Shown here piece after piece: positions 1 through 7,625 of a stretch of DNA of 14,110 nt (its first letter is position 1; each line of letters starts with the position of its first letter). The position numbers and the translations under genes are program-made. This DNA comes from Clostridiales bacterium (GTDB taxonomy: Bacteria; Bacillota_A; Clostridia; Saccharofermentanales; Saccharofermentanaceae): positions 1 through 14,110 of the forward strand of contig JAILHZ010000088.1 in the NCBI GenBank assembly GCA_024695545.1. The letters are read 5' to 3'. Under the pieces are notes generated by a model. The model made no database searches and was not told the origin of the DNA. It saw only the letters and a program-made list of their open reading frames with translations.

Positions 1-1719
1 ACATCCACATCCGCCGACGAGACGATGCAGGCAATCGCCGAGATCCGGAAGATCGCCGATAAGGAGTGCTTCGTATCCGGTATGTCCGCTCTTGTTACGG
101 ACCTCAAGGAACTGTGCGAGAGAGAGGAACCGATCTATGTAGCCATCGCGGTCATACTTGCGCTCTTCGCGATGATGCTCCTGCTGGACAGTTTCCTGGC
201 GCCGATCGTATTCCTGCTGTCGATCGGCATGATGATCCTTCTGAATCTCGGTTCGAATATTTTCTTCGGCGAGATCTCCTATATTACAAAAGCACTCTCT
301 GCCGTCCTTCAGCTGGCGGTCACCATGGACTACTCCATCTTCCTGTGGCACAGCTACAACGAGCAGCGCGAGAGGTTCTCAGATAATAAGGAAGCGATGA
401 CGGTCGCGATCCGTGAGACGCTGGCGAGCGTTATCGGAAGTTCCGTTACGACCGTCGCCGGATTTATCGCGCTGTGCTTCATGAGCTTCACCATGGGCCG
501 CGACCTGGGCCTGGTTATGGCAAAGGGTGTTATCATCGGCGTTATCGGATGCGTGACCGTACTTCCGGCCCTGATCCTGGTGCTGGATAAGCCGCTTCAG
601 AAGAGCAGACACAGATCGCTTATCCCGACCGGCGGCAAGATTTCCAAGGGGATCGTCAAAATCTTCCCGGTGTTCCTCCTGATCTTCGCGATCCTGATCG
701 TCCCGTCTTTCTACTGCTATAAGAAAGCCGGCAACGAAGTCTACTACGATATCTCCGAGTCGATTCCGCAGGACATGCCGAATGTCGTTGCCAACAATAA
801 ACTCAAGGATGATTTCCATATGGCTACCCAGGTAATGGTGCTGACGGATTCGACGCTCGATCCGATGGTGGCGAGAGTCATGGTCGAGGAGATGGAAAAG
901 GTCGAAGGCGTCAACTATGTCCTGTCTATGGAATCCCTGCTTGGCGCGGACGTTCCGCAGGAAGTGCTTCCGCATTCTCTTACCGGAATCCTGAAGAGTG
1001 ACAAGTGGGAGCTGATGCTGATCAACTCGCAGTACGGTCTTGCGACTGACGAACTGAACGATCAGATCGACCAGCTGAATGCGATCCTGAAAAAGCATGA
1101 CCCGAAGGGTCTCCTCATCGGTGAAGGACCTTGTACAAAGGATCTGATCGAGACGACGGATGTCGACTTCCGTACCGTCAACATCGTATCAGTCTTACTG
1201 GTATTCCTCATCATCGCGATCGTCACGAAGAGCCTGTCGCTGCCGTTCCTCCTGATCTCGGTCATTGAACTTGCGATCTTCATCAACCTCGGTATCCCGC
1301 ACCTGACGGGAGCGAGCATGCCGTTCGTCGGACCGATCTTCATCAGTACGATCCAGCTCGGCGCGACCGTCGATTACGCGATCCTGATGACGACCAGATA
1401 TAAAGAAGAGCGTATGCGAGGACTTCACAGAAAAGACGCGGTATGGACTGCGCTTCGCACATCGATCCCGTCCATCCTCGTATCCGGTACAGGACTTTTC
1501 GCAGCGACCATCGGTGTTGCGATCTACTCGGATGTCGACATGATCAGTTCCATGTGTATCCTCCTCGCAAGAGGCGCGCTCGTCAGTATGCTTCTGGTCA
1601 TCCTGATCCTGCCTTCGATGCTGATGGCTTTTGACGGATTGATCAAGAAGACGACTGCCGGCATGAAAAACTGTGATAAACAAACACTTTCCGACTCAAG
1701 AAAGGAGCAATATGTATGA
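1..1719 (+). CDS. MMPL/RND-family membrane transporter, 5' end outside window
   Basis: The frame is open from the first base, so this is the C-terminal 572 residues of a longer protein; the ATG at 25 is internal. Numbering from that ATG, a hydrophobic block spans about 38-110 and ends in TMDYSIFLW (Asp102-Tyr103). More membrane segments lie at 135-187 and 212-230. A hydrophilic extracytoplasmic porter-like domain fills about 233-383. A second membrane block at 384-545 contains ATVDYAILM (Asp450-Tyr451). Paired Asp-Tyr motifs in the two membrane halves are the proton-relay signature of MmpL-type RND pumps, so a proton-driven export role at the cytoplasmic membrane is likely; the substrate is unknown. 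Its TGA overlaps the ATG of the next gene (ATGA), implying translational coupling. Sure of the family, not of the cargo. Confidence 0.9.
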   Translation, partial: TSTSADETMQAIAEIRKIADKECFVSGMSALVTDLKELCEREEPIYVAIAVILALFAMMLLLDSFLAPIVFLLSIGMMILLNLGSNIFFGEISYITKALSAVLQLAVTMDYSIFLWHSYNEQRERFSDNKEAMTVAIRETLASVIGSSVTTVAGFIALCFMSFTMGRDLGLVMAKGVIIGVIGCVTVLPALILVLDKPLQKSRHRSLIPTGGKISKGIVKIFPVFLLIFAILIVPSFYCYKKAGNEVYYDISESIPQDMPNVVANNKLKDDFHMATQVMVLTDSTLDPMVARVMVEEMEKVEGVNYVLSMESLLGADVPQEVLPHSLTGILKSDKWELMLINSQYGLATDELNDQIDQLNAILKKHDPKGLLIGEGPCTKDLIETTDVDFRTVNIVSVLLVFLIIAIVTKSLSLPFLLISVIELAIFINLGIPHLTGASMPFVGPIFISTIQLGATVDYAILMTTRYKEERMRGLHRKDAVWTALRTSIPSILVSGTGLFAATIGVAIYSDVDMISSMCILLARGALVSMLLVILILPSMLMAFDGLIKKTTAGMKNCDKQTLSDSRKEQYV

Positions 1720-4103
1720 ATACGATAAACACTATGGCAAATAAAACTCTGGCGCTTCTGATCGGCGCGAGTATCCTGTCGATGGGAGCAGGCGGTGCGG
1801 CCGCCGCGGCATATTACTCCTCGAAGTCAAAAGCACCTCGGCCGGCTGTATCTGCCCAGGCTCCGGATTCCGGAGTTAACGGCAGCGGAATCAGCTCGTC
1901 CGATGACCTCCTTCGCTACATGGACACCACGACAAAAACACCATCGGCGGGCAGTGCTTTTAAAGAAGAAACGGTATATGTAATTGCCGGAAAAGACGGC
2001 ACGGTACAGAAAGTCATCGTCAGTGACTGGATCCGGAATACCGCCGGAAAGACAGACATCACGGATGTGTCCGAACTGCAGGATATCTCCGTTCTGAAAG
2101 ACGGCGAGAGCTTCACGATGGGCGGCGACAATACGCGTGTATGGGATACGACGAATGACGATGTCTACTATCAGGGCAATATCAGCAAGGAGCTTCCGGT
2201 CGACATGAAGGTGTCCTACCTTCTCGACGGATCCCCGATCTCCCCGGATGAACTTCCCGGCAAGAGCGGACGTGTGACGATCCGTTACGAATACACGAAT
2301 AACGCTTATGAGATGAAGGAGATCGACGGAAAGCAGGAGAAGATCTACGTGCCTTTTACCATGCTGACCGGCGTGATCTTCGACAATAGTGTTTTCTCAA
2401 ATGTGGAAGTCTCCAACGGTAAGATCGTCAACGACGGAAGCCGTACGGTCGTGATCGGATTTGCGTTCCCGGGCCTGGCTGAGGATCTCGGAATTACATC
2501 GGACAAACTGGCGATCCCGGACTCTGTGGAGATCTCCGCGGACTGCGTGAACTTCAGTCTCGGAATGACCGTCACGATTGCGACCACGGAACTGGTCAAC
2601 CAGATCGATATGGATAAGAACACATCGCTTTCCGATCTCGATCTGAACGGATCGCTTCAGGAACTGACCACTGCCATGAGCCAGCTGACCGACGGTTCTT
2701 CGAAGATCTATGACGGTCTTTGCACACTTCTGACGAAGTCCGAAGAAATTGTTGCCGGTGTGGATAAACTGGCCGAGGGCGCACAGAAGTTAAAGGACGG
2801 TACTGCGGCGGTCGATGACGGTGCCGGTAAGGTATCGAAGGGCACGAGCCAGCTTTATGACGGCATGAGTGAACTGAATTCCCACTCCGCTGATTTGAAC
2901 GCCGGCGCGAAGAAGGTTTTCGAATCTCTTCTGGCTACGGCGCAGGAGCAGCTCACGGCATCCGGTCTGTCGGTTCCGAAGATGACGGTCGGCAACTACG
3001 CGGATGTTCTGAACGGAGTCATCAATTCTCTGGACGATACGGCGGTCTATCAGCAAGCGCTCCAGACTGTTACTTCCGCGGTCGAGGCAAAACGTGACTA
3101 CATTAAATCGCAGGTCACAGCTGCCGTTCAGGCTGAAGTGGAATCGCAGGTCAGATCCGGAGTGAAAGCCGGCGTGGAAGAGAAGGTCGCTGAGACCGTG
3201 CGTGAACAGGTCGCTGCCGCAGTGGAGGCAAGCGTACGCGCAAACGTCGCAGAACAGGTGATCTTGAGTGCGACGGGAATGAGTAAAGCCGATTACGATG
3301 CAGCAGTTGCTGCAGGCGCGGTCGACGCTGCGACACAGCAGCAGATCGAAGGTGCGATCAGTCAGCAGATGGCTTCTTCCGATGTAAAAGCACTGATCTC
3401 GCAGAATACGGATGCGCAGATGGAGACAGCGGAAGTGAAGGGTAAGATCAGCGCGGCGGTGGACCAGCAGATGGAGTCCTCCGATGTAAAGGCGCTCATT
3501 AGCTCGAAGATCTCCGAGACGATGAACAGCAGTGATATCAAGACCCTGATCGGTCAGAATACCGAGGCACAGGTGAAGAAGGCAATCTCCGAGACGATGT
3601 CCGGTGATGAAGTACAGACTAAGCTCGCGGAGGCTTCGGACGGCGCGAAGAAGGTCATCCAGCTGAAGGCAAGCCTCGACAGCTATAACACTTTCTATCT
3701 TGGACTTCTCGACTACACTGCAGCAGTCGGTAAGGCAACCGCCGGCGCCGGTGAACTGAAAAAGGGTACTGCGGACCTGAAGAAAGGTACTGCGCAGGTT
3801 GCGGAAGGTATGGCGGAACTCTGTGATGGTGTCCTGACTCTGAAGGATGGTCTCCCGGCACTGGTCGATGGTGTCACACAGCTCCGTGACGGCTCGATGC
3901 AGCTGAACGATGGCCTTAAGGAATTTGATGAGAAGGGCATCCAGAAACTGGTTGAACTTCTGGATGGCGACCTCGCCGCGCTCCTTAGCCGTGTCCGCGT
4001 GATCACAGAAGTTTCGAAGGATTACATCAACTTCTCCGGTATTGCCGACGGCATGGACGGAACTGTTAAGTTCATCTACAAGACCGAGGAGATCGAAGGA
4101 TAA
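1716..4103 (+). CDS. Secreted or membrane-anchored heptad-repeat coiled-coil protein (YhgE/Pip-like partner of MMPL pump)
   Basis: 795 residues. The ATG at 1716 overlaps the upstream stop and follows GGAG at 1704-1707. Residues 10-34 form one hydrophobic segment (signal peptide or anchor, with an Ala-rich end and no lipobox Cys). Residues about 85-300 look like a folded beta-rich domain. Residues 315-400 and 675-740 carry Leu-x-x-Gly heptads such as LKKGTADLKKGTAQVAEG, the X-x-x-Leu-x-x-Gly pattern seen in YhgE/Pip-type and MMPL-associated proteins. The middle (455-645) is Ala/Gln/Val-rich helical sequence with internal repeats around QQM(A/E)SSDVKALIS at 550-562 and 585-596. There is no C-terminal membrane helix. 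The protein is probably extracytoplasmic, mostly alpha-helical, and a scaffold or accessory of the coupled pump. Exact function is unknown. Confidence 0.85.
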   Translation: MNTINTMANKTLALLIGASILSMGAGGAAAAAYYSSKSKAPRPAVSAQAPDSGVNGSGISSSDDLLRYMDTTTKTPSAGSAFKEETVYVIAGKDGTVQKVIVSDWIRNTAGKTDITDVSELQDISVLKDGESFTMGGDNTRVWDTTNDDVYYQGNISKELPVDMKVSYLLDGSPISPDELPGKSGRVTIRYEYTNNAYEMKEIDGKQEKIYVPFTMLTGVIFDNSVFSNVEVSNGKIVNDGSRTVVIGFAFPGLAEDLGITSDKLAIPDSVEISADCVNFSLGMTVTIATTELVNQIDMDKNTSLSDLDLNGSLQELTTAMSQLTDGSSKIYDGLCTLLTKSEEIVAGVDKLAEGAQKLKDGTAAVDDGAGKVSKGTSQLYDGMSELNSHSADLNAGAKKVFESLLATAQEQLTASGLSVPKMTVGNYADVLNGVINSLDDTAVYQQALQTVTSAVEAKRDYIKSQVTAAVQAEVESQVRSGVKAGVEEKVAETVREQVAAAVEASVRANVAEQVILSATGMSKADYDAAVAAGAVDAATQQQIEGAISQQMASSDVKALISQNTDAQMETAEVKGKISAAVDQQMESSDVKALISSKISETMNSSDIKTLIGQNTEAQVKKAISETMSGDEVQTKLAEASDGAKKVIQLKASLDSYNTFYLGLLDYTAAVGKATAGAGELKKGTADLKKGTAQVAEGMAELCDGVLTLKDGLPALVDGVTQLRDGSMQLNDGLKEFDEKGIQKLVELLDGDLAALLSRVRVITEVSKDYINFSGIADGMDGTVKFIYKTEEIEG

Positions 4104-4138
4104 GAAGCCAGATCATTTGTAATCTATACCCTCCGAAA

Positions 4139-4180
4139 AGACCGTTCCGCATGAAAGTGCGAAACGGTCTCTTTCTGTTT
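4139..4180. terminator. Bidirectional intrinsic terminator between convergent genes
   Basis: A 12-bp stem with one C/A mismatch joins 4139-4150 (AGACCGTTCCGC) to 4159-4170, with an 8-nt loop. It is followed on the plus strand by CTTTCTGTTT. On the minus strand the stem is followed by TTTT. It can end both the MMPL operon and the leftward Nudix operon. Confidence 0.85.
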
Positions 4181-4214
4181 GCGTTGAATTAATTCTGCCT
4201 GCAGCTGTCCGGGA

Positions 4215-4676
4215 TCAGGCGCGGCCGTTTATTGTCCTGAATGCTTCCCGGATGATCCGGTCATTCAGCGGATCCATCTCTTCCGGAAGCTCGTCCTCCG
4301 CGAAGAAGCGCTGCTGCAGGACTTCCTCTTCCTGGATCTTCATTTCGCCGTGATACTTGCGGCACATATAGACCAGGCCGGCAACATAGACCTCGTCGCC
4401 GTTCGGATAGAAATGGTGAGTGGATTCGCCGGATTCTGTTGTGAAGAATTCGAGTTCGTCGGCGATCAGACCGGTCTCCTCAAAGGCCTCTCTAATAGCC
4501 GCCTGCTCAAAGCTTTCCCCGAGTTCCAGCGAGCCGCCCGGGTATCCCCAGAGTTTGTTGTCTTCCCGCTGCTGAAGCAGGATCTCATTCTTTTCATTTA
4601 CGAAGATGATGCATGCACCGGACATAATGAGTGCGCGATGCCCCAGTTCTTTTCGAAGGTCCATAAAATAGCCCAT
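4215..4676 (-). CDS. Nudix hydrolase (downstream gene of the pair)
   Basis: 153 residues from the chosen ATG at 4676, which has AAAGGAG at 4684-4690, 7 nt upstream. An earlier in-frame ATG at 4715 would add 13 residues but lacks that site. The Nudix box GX5EX7REUXEEXGU is complete at residues 48-70 (Gly48, Glu54, Arg62, Glu63, Glu66, Glu67, Gly69), giving the Mg-binding helix that hydrolyses nucleoside-diphosphate-linked substrates. The core before it (ALIMSGACIIFVNEKNEILL) is the usual first beta strands. Length is normal for a single-domain Nudix enzyme. The substrate cannot be read from the sequence. It lies 72 nt downstream of another Nudix gene in the same direction and is probably cotranscribed; a small hairpin (4692-4708) precedes its ribosome site. 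Confidence 0.9.
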   Translation of the reverse strand: MGYFMDLRKELGHRALIMSGACIIFVNEKNEILLQQREDNKLWGYPGGSLELGESFEQAAIREAFEETGLIADELEFFTTESGESTHHFYPNGDEVYVAGLVYMCRKYHGEMKIQEEEVLQQRFFAEDELPEEMDPLNDRIIREAFRTINGRA

Positions 4677-4748
4677 AATAAAGCTCCTTTCTTCCGCTTT
4701 CTGCGGAAACAGCATGCTTCAATCGTAAAGGGTGCCCCAGGGGGAGAG

Positions 4749-5246
4749 TCAAGACTCGTAGCCGATATCGTTGTTCACGACGTGCATCACCGAGTCGCTT
4801 GATATGGCTTCGTTGAGAAGCTTCTTCAGCATGATCGGGCGGACATCGTACTTGTCGAGTTCGTCAAGCGGGAGCCACACAAGTTTCTCGCTGGTATCCG
4901 TTTCCGTGGAAAAAGCACTGTCCGCTGGTGCTTCCATCAGGTAATAGAATTCCATGACATGGCATTTCTTGCCGGCGATCCTCTCATCGAGACGGTCCCC
5001 GTTAAAGAAGTTCTCGCAGATGATGGCGCAGCGGACCGCCTTGCAGGGGACACCCGTCTCCTCGAAGACTTCACGCTCGATGCAGTTCTGCGAGGTCTCG
5101 CCGAGATGCACCGCGCCGCCGATCATGTAGAAATAATCGGACAGGATATTCTGTACGAAAAGCATCTTTCCATCGCGTACGATGATCGCTCCCGTACGGT
5201 AGCGGAAATAATGGTCGTCGGTCATGATGTAGCAGTCCTGTGACAT
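4749..5246 (-). CDS. Nudix hydrolase (upstream gene of the pair)
   Basis: 165 residues. The ATG at 5246 follows AGGAGG with a 6-nt spacer. The Nudix box is intact at residues 44-66 (Gly44, Glu50, Arg58, Glu59, Glu62, Glu63, Gly65), within GGAVHLGE...REVFEETG. The N-terminal YRTGAIIVRDGKMLFVQN is a standard Nudix entry strand, and LVWLPLDELDKYDV is the typical C-terminal segment of this family. It probably hydrolyses a nucleoside-diphosphate derivative; specificity is unknown. It is well diverged from the neighbouring Nudix protein outside the box, so this is not a recent duplication. No convincing promoter is visible in the roughly 50 nt between it and the tRNA terminator. Confidence 0.9.
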   Translation of the reverse strand: MSQDCYIMTDDHYFRYRTGAIIVRDGKMLFVQNILSDYFYMIGGAVHLGETSQNCIEREVFEETGVPCKAVRCAIICENFFNGDRLDERIAGKKCHVMEFYYLMEAPADSAFSTETDTSEKLVWLPLDELDKYDVRPIMLKKLLNEAISSDSVMHVVNNDIGYES

Positions 5247-5297
5247 GGAAAACCTCCTGATATCTTTCAGTTTTATGCGATGCGGTTTTTCCCTTTG

Positions 5298-5344
5298 AAG
5301 AGAAAAAGAAACGTCCCCAGCTTATGCCTTGAGCATGGAGACGT
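5298..5344 (-). terminator. Intrinsic terminator of the tRNA-Arg transcript
   Basis: Read on the minus strand, ACGTCTCCATGCT (5332-5344) pairs with AGCTGGGGACGT (5311-5322), with one bulged A and one G-U pair. A T-rich tail (TTCTTTTTCTCTT, 5298-5310) follows. It begins 14 nt after the tRNA CCA end. Confidence 0.85.
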
Positions 5345-5357
5345 TGTCTTGTCAAAA

Positions 5358-5432
5358 TGGCGCTCCGAGCAGGAATCGAACCCGCATTGGCAGTACCGGA
5401 AACTGCAGTCCTATCCGTTGAACGATCGAAGC
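5358..5432 (-). tRNA. tRNA-Arg, anticodon CCG, CCA encoded
   Basis: The cloverleaf folds completely. Acceptor GCTTCGA pairs with TCGGAGC (one G-U). The D stem is GTTC/GGAC with loop AACGGATA. The anticodon stem is GCAGT/ACTGC with loop TTCCGGT, so the anticodon is CCG, reading CGG (Arg). The variable region is 4 nt. The T arm is GCGGG-TTCGATT-CCTGC, the discriminator is G (5361), and CCA (5358-5360) is encoded. Position 9 is C, which is uncommon. The gene has its own promoter and terminator. Confidence 0.95.
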
Positions 5433-5446
5433 ATCGAACAGGAAAC

Positions 5447-5475
5447 ATTATACTTACAACCCGTATGGATTTCAA
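5447..5475 (-). promoter_or_regulatory. Sigma-A promoter of tRNA-Arg
   Basis: On the minus strand TTGAAA (5470-5475) and a perfect TATAAT (5447-5452) are separated by exactly 17 nt. This puts the start site about 7 nt downstream, within a few bases of the tRNA 5' end. The element lies in the 52-nt gap after dtd, so the tRNA does not depend on dtd transcription. Confidence 0.85.
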
Positions 5476-5484
5476 CAACGGGGG

Positions 5485-5943
5485 TTACTTCTTCTTCACG
5501 ATCTCCTCGCTGTCGAGCATGATGGTGAACGGTCCCTGGTTCTCGATGGAAACGGCCATATCCGCACCAAAAACACCTGTCGCGACAGCTTTTACATGCG
5601 GGCGGCAGGACTCGATGATGTATTCGTAGAGTTCATTGGCCAGATCCGGCGCACCGGCATTGATGAACGAAGGACGGTTGCCGTGGTGGCAGTCCGCATA
5701 GAGTGTGAACTGGGAAATGAGAAGGAGACTTCCGTCAACATCTGAAAGGCTCTTGTTGGTCTTTCCCTCCTCGTCACGGAAGATCCGAAGACCTAGAAGT
5801 TTCTTGACCATCGCGTCGGCAATCTCCCTGGTGTCAGTGCCGCAAACCCCGATAAATACGAGGAATCCGTGGTCAATGGCACCTACGGTCTGCCCCTCAA
5901 CATCGACTTTGGCAGAGGTCACTCTTTGAATCAGAAATCGCAT
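5485..5943 (-). CDS. dtd: D-aminoacyl-tRNA deacylase
   Basis: 152 residues from the ATG at 5943, preceded by AAGGAAG with a 9-nt spacer. An in-frame ATG at 5991 would add 16 residues without homology to the family, so the shorter start is preferred. The protein opens MRFLIQRVTSAKVDVEGQ, typical of DTD. It has the active-site SQFTLYAD (Ser77-Gln-Phe-Thr80) and NRPSF (89-93). Near the C terminus it carries NQGPFTIML with the Gly-cisPro pair at 137-138, which gives chiral discrimination. The enzyme removes D-amino acids (and glycine from mischarged tRNA-Ala) from tRNA in the cytoplasm. Length matches the family. The gene is followed by tRNA-Arg and is divergent from the DUF1846 operon. Confidence 0.96.
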   Translation of the reverse strand: MRFLIQRVTSAKVDVEGQTVGAIDHGFLVFIGVCGTDTREIADAMVKKLLGLRIFRDEEGKTNKSLSDVDGSLLLISQFTLYADCHHGNRPSFINAGAPDLANELYEYIIESCRPHVKAVATGVFGADMAVSIENQGPFTIMLDSEEIVKKK

Positions 5944-5976
5944 AGAAAAGTACTTCCTTTTTGACGGATTGTTATG

Positions 5977-6004
5977 TAGACAGGATATCAAAATGTGTTA
6001 TAAT
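5977..6004 (+). promoter_or_regulatory. Promoter of the DUF1846 operon leader
   Basis: TAGACA (5977-5982), a 16-nt spacer and a perfect TATAAT (5999-6004) are preceded by TGT, making an extended -10 element. The expected start is near 6011, giving a leader of about 115 nt before the DUF1846 start codon. On the opposite strand a weaker TTGCAA/TATCCT pair might serve dtd, so the divergent promoters could overlap. Confidence 0.8.
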
Positions 6005-6011
6005 TGCAAAG

Positions 6012-6035
6012 AGCCGTTGAAAAGGCTGACGGGCT
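6012..6035 (+). promoter_or_regulatory. Possible antiterminator helix in DUF1846 leader
   Basis: AGCCGT (6012-6017) can pair with AC-GGCT (6029-6035, one bulged G). Bases 6032-6035 are also part of the 5' arm of the terminator hairpin at 6031-6061, so the two helices exclude each other. A local AGCC/GGCT hairpin (6012-6015 with 6024-6027) is another option. This is inferred by eye; I match it to no known riboswitch class. Confidence 0.3.
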
Positions 6036-6070
6036 TCTCAAGAAATGTTCGCGAGAAGCTCTTTTTATTT
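6031..6070 (+). terminator. Intrinsic terminator inside the DUF1846 leader (possible attenuator)
   Basis: A 9-bp stem joins 6031-6039 (GGGCTTCTC) to 6053-6061 (GAGAAGCTC, one G-U), with a 13-nt loop. TTTTTATTT follows. It lies about 20-60 nt after the predicted start site and 56 nt before the DUF1846 ATG, with no good second promoter between. It could attenuate the operon or end a short RNA of about 60 nt. Confidence 0.75.
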
Positions 6071-6126
6071 GTATTAGAAGAAGGCAGAAGATGCCGGAAG
6101 CTTTGGCGTAAAGGGGCGTGAAAAGT

Positions 6127-7611
6127 ATGTTTAAAGAAGGCTTTAGCAATGAAAAGTACGTGCAGATGCAGTCGCAGAAGATCCGCGATCGAATCGGAAA
6201 GTTCGGCGGCAAGCTGTATCTGGAGTTCGGCGGCAAGCTCTTCGATGACTACCACGCTTCCCGTGTTCTCCCGGGTTTTGAGCCGGACAGCAAGGTAAAG
6301 ATGCTCTTAGAGCTCAAGGACGAGGTCGAGATCGTCATCGCGATCAACGCGGACGCGATCGAGAAGAATAAGAGAAGAGGTGACCTCGGCATCACATACG
6401 ACCAGGAAGTGCTCCGCCTGATCGATGCTTTCACCGAGATCGGACTCTATGTCGGCTCCGTCACGATCACCCAGTACACCAACCAGCCTCTGGCTGAGCA
6501 GTTCGCTAAGAGACTGCACCAGCTGGGCATCAAGGTATATAAGCAGTATCCGATCGCGGGCTACCCGCTGAACGTTCCGCTGATCGTCAGCGACGAAGGC
6601 TACGGTAAGAATGAATATATCGAGACGACACGTTCGCTCGTTGTCGTTACCGCACCGGGCCCGGGTTCCGGAAAGATGGCGACCTGCCTGTCCCAGCTTT
6701 ATCACGAGAACAGAAGAGGCATCAAGGCCGGCTACGCGAAGTTCGAGACATTCCCGATCTGGAGCCTGCCGCTGACCCACCCGGTAAATATCGCATATGA
6801 AGCAGCTACTGCTGACCTCGCAGACGTCAACATGATCGACCCGTTCCACCTCGAGGCATACGGTGAGACCACAGTTAACTACAACCGTGACGTCGAGATC
6901 TTCCCGGTCGTTAATGCGATCTTCGAGAAGATCTACGGTGAGTCCCCGTACAAGAGCCCGACGGACATGGGCGTTAACATGGCGGGATTCGCGATCGTTG
7001 ATGACGAAGCATGCAGAGAAGCCAGCAAGCAGGAGATCATCAGAAGATACTTCCAGGCTAAGTGCATGGTCCGTCAGGGTCTGTCCGAAGGTCAGGATGT
7101 CAGCAAGATCGAGCTGCTGATGAATAAGTCCGGCATCGAGGTCAATGACCGCCGTGTCGTTTCCGCCGCGCTCGTCCGTGCCGAGTCCACACATGGTCCG
7201 GCTGTCGCTCTTGAGCTTCCGGACGGACAGATCGTAACCGGTAAGAACTCCGAGTTCCTGGGCGCTTCGGCTGCTGTTCTTCTGAACGCACTGAAGGTCC
7301 TCGGCGGTATCCAGCATGAGATCCCGCTCATCTCACCTAACGTTATCGAGCCGATCCAGGATCTGAAGATCAACCACATGGGCAACCATAACCCGAGACT
7401 GCATACCGATGAAGTCCTGATCGCGCTGGCGATGAGTGCCGCGACGAACCCGGTTGCTGAACTTGCTATGCAGCAGATCAATAACCTGCGCCACAGTGAC
7501 GCACACTCCACCACGATCCTTTCGGGCGTGGACGAGGGCGTATTCAGAAAGCTCGGCATCAACATCACATGCGAGCCCGAGTACGCGAAGAAGAAACTCT
7601 ATAACAAGTAA
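6127..7611 (+). CDS. DUF1846 (UPF0371) family protein
   Basis: 494 residues from the ATG at 6127, with AAGGGG (6111-6116) 10 nt upstream. A GTG at 6118 is in frame but almost touches that site. It is recognised from the highly conserved DUF1846 run: [29 protein letters not shown] near the N terminus, [42 protein letters not shown] with a P-loop-like GPGSGK, and [23 protein letters not shown]. Length equals the family norm (about 495-505). This is a soluble, strongly conserved Bacillota protein whose biochemical role is not established; the GPGSGK segment suggests nucleotide or phosphate binding, which is inference. It is followed after 14 nt by the zinc-ribbon gene. The leader contains an intrinsic terminator. 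Confidence 0.93.
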   Translation: MFKEGFSNEKYVQMQSQKIRDRIGKFGGKLYLEFGGKLFDDYHASRVLPGFEPDSKVKMLLELKDEVEIVIAINADAIEKNKRRGDLGITYDQEVLRLIDAFTEIGLYVGSVTITQYTNQPLAEQFAKRLHQLGIKVYKQYPIAGYPLNVPLIVSDEGYGKNEYIETTRSLVVVTAPGPGSGKMATCLSQLYHENRRGIKAGYAKFETFPIWSLPLTHPVNIAYEAATADLADVNMIDPFHLEAYGETTVNYNRDVEIFPVVNAIFEKIYGESPYKSPTDMGVNMAGFAIVDDEACREASKQEIIRRYFQAKCMVRQGLSEGQDVSKIELLMNKSGIEVNDRRVVSAALVRAESTHGPAVALELPDGQIVTGKNSEFLGASAAVLLNALKVLGGIQHEIPLISPNVIEPIQDLKINHMGNHNPRLHTDEVLIALAMSAATNPVAELAMQQINNLRHSDAHSTTILSGVDEGVFRKLGINITCEPEYAKKKLYNK

Positions 7612-7625
7612 CCGGAGGACCGCAA

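Noticed and set aside
379..1098. 239-codon open frame opposite the MMPL gene
   Set aside because: Its composition is Arg/Asp/His-rich with no domain, and the plus strand encodes recognisable membrane segments here.
6118..6126. GTG start for DUF1846 at 6118
   Set aside because: The only ribosome site ends 1 nt before it, whereas the ATG at 6127 has a workable 10-nt spacing and fits the usual family start.
6005..6126. T-box or c-di-GMP riboswitch in the DUF1846 leader
   Set aside because: The leader is too short and lacks the T-box AGGGUGGNACCGCG-type sequence and the c-di-GMP aptamer conserved core.
6307..7317. 336-codon open frame opposite DUF1846
   Set aside because: It is an antisense shadow of a strongly conserved gene, Asp/Arg/Leu-rich with no motifs, and lacks a ribosome site and promoter.
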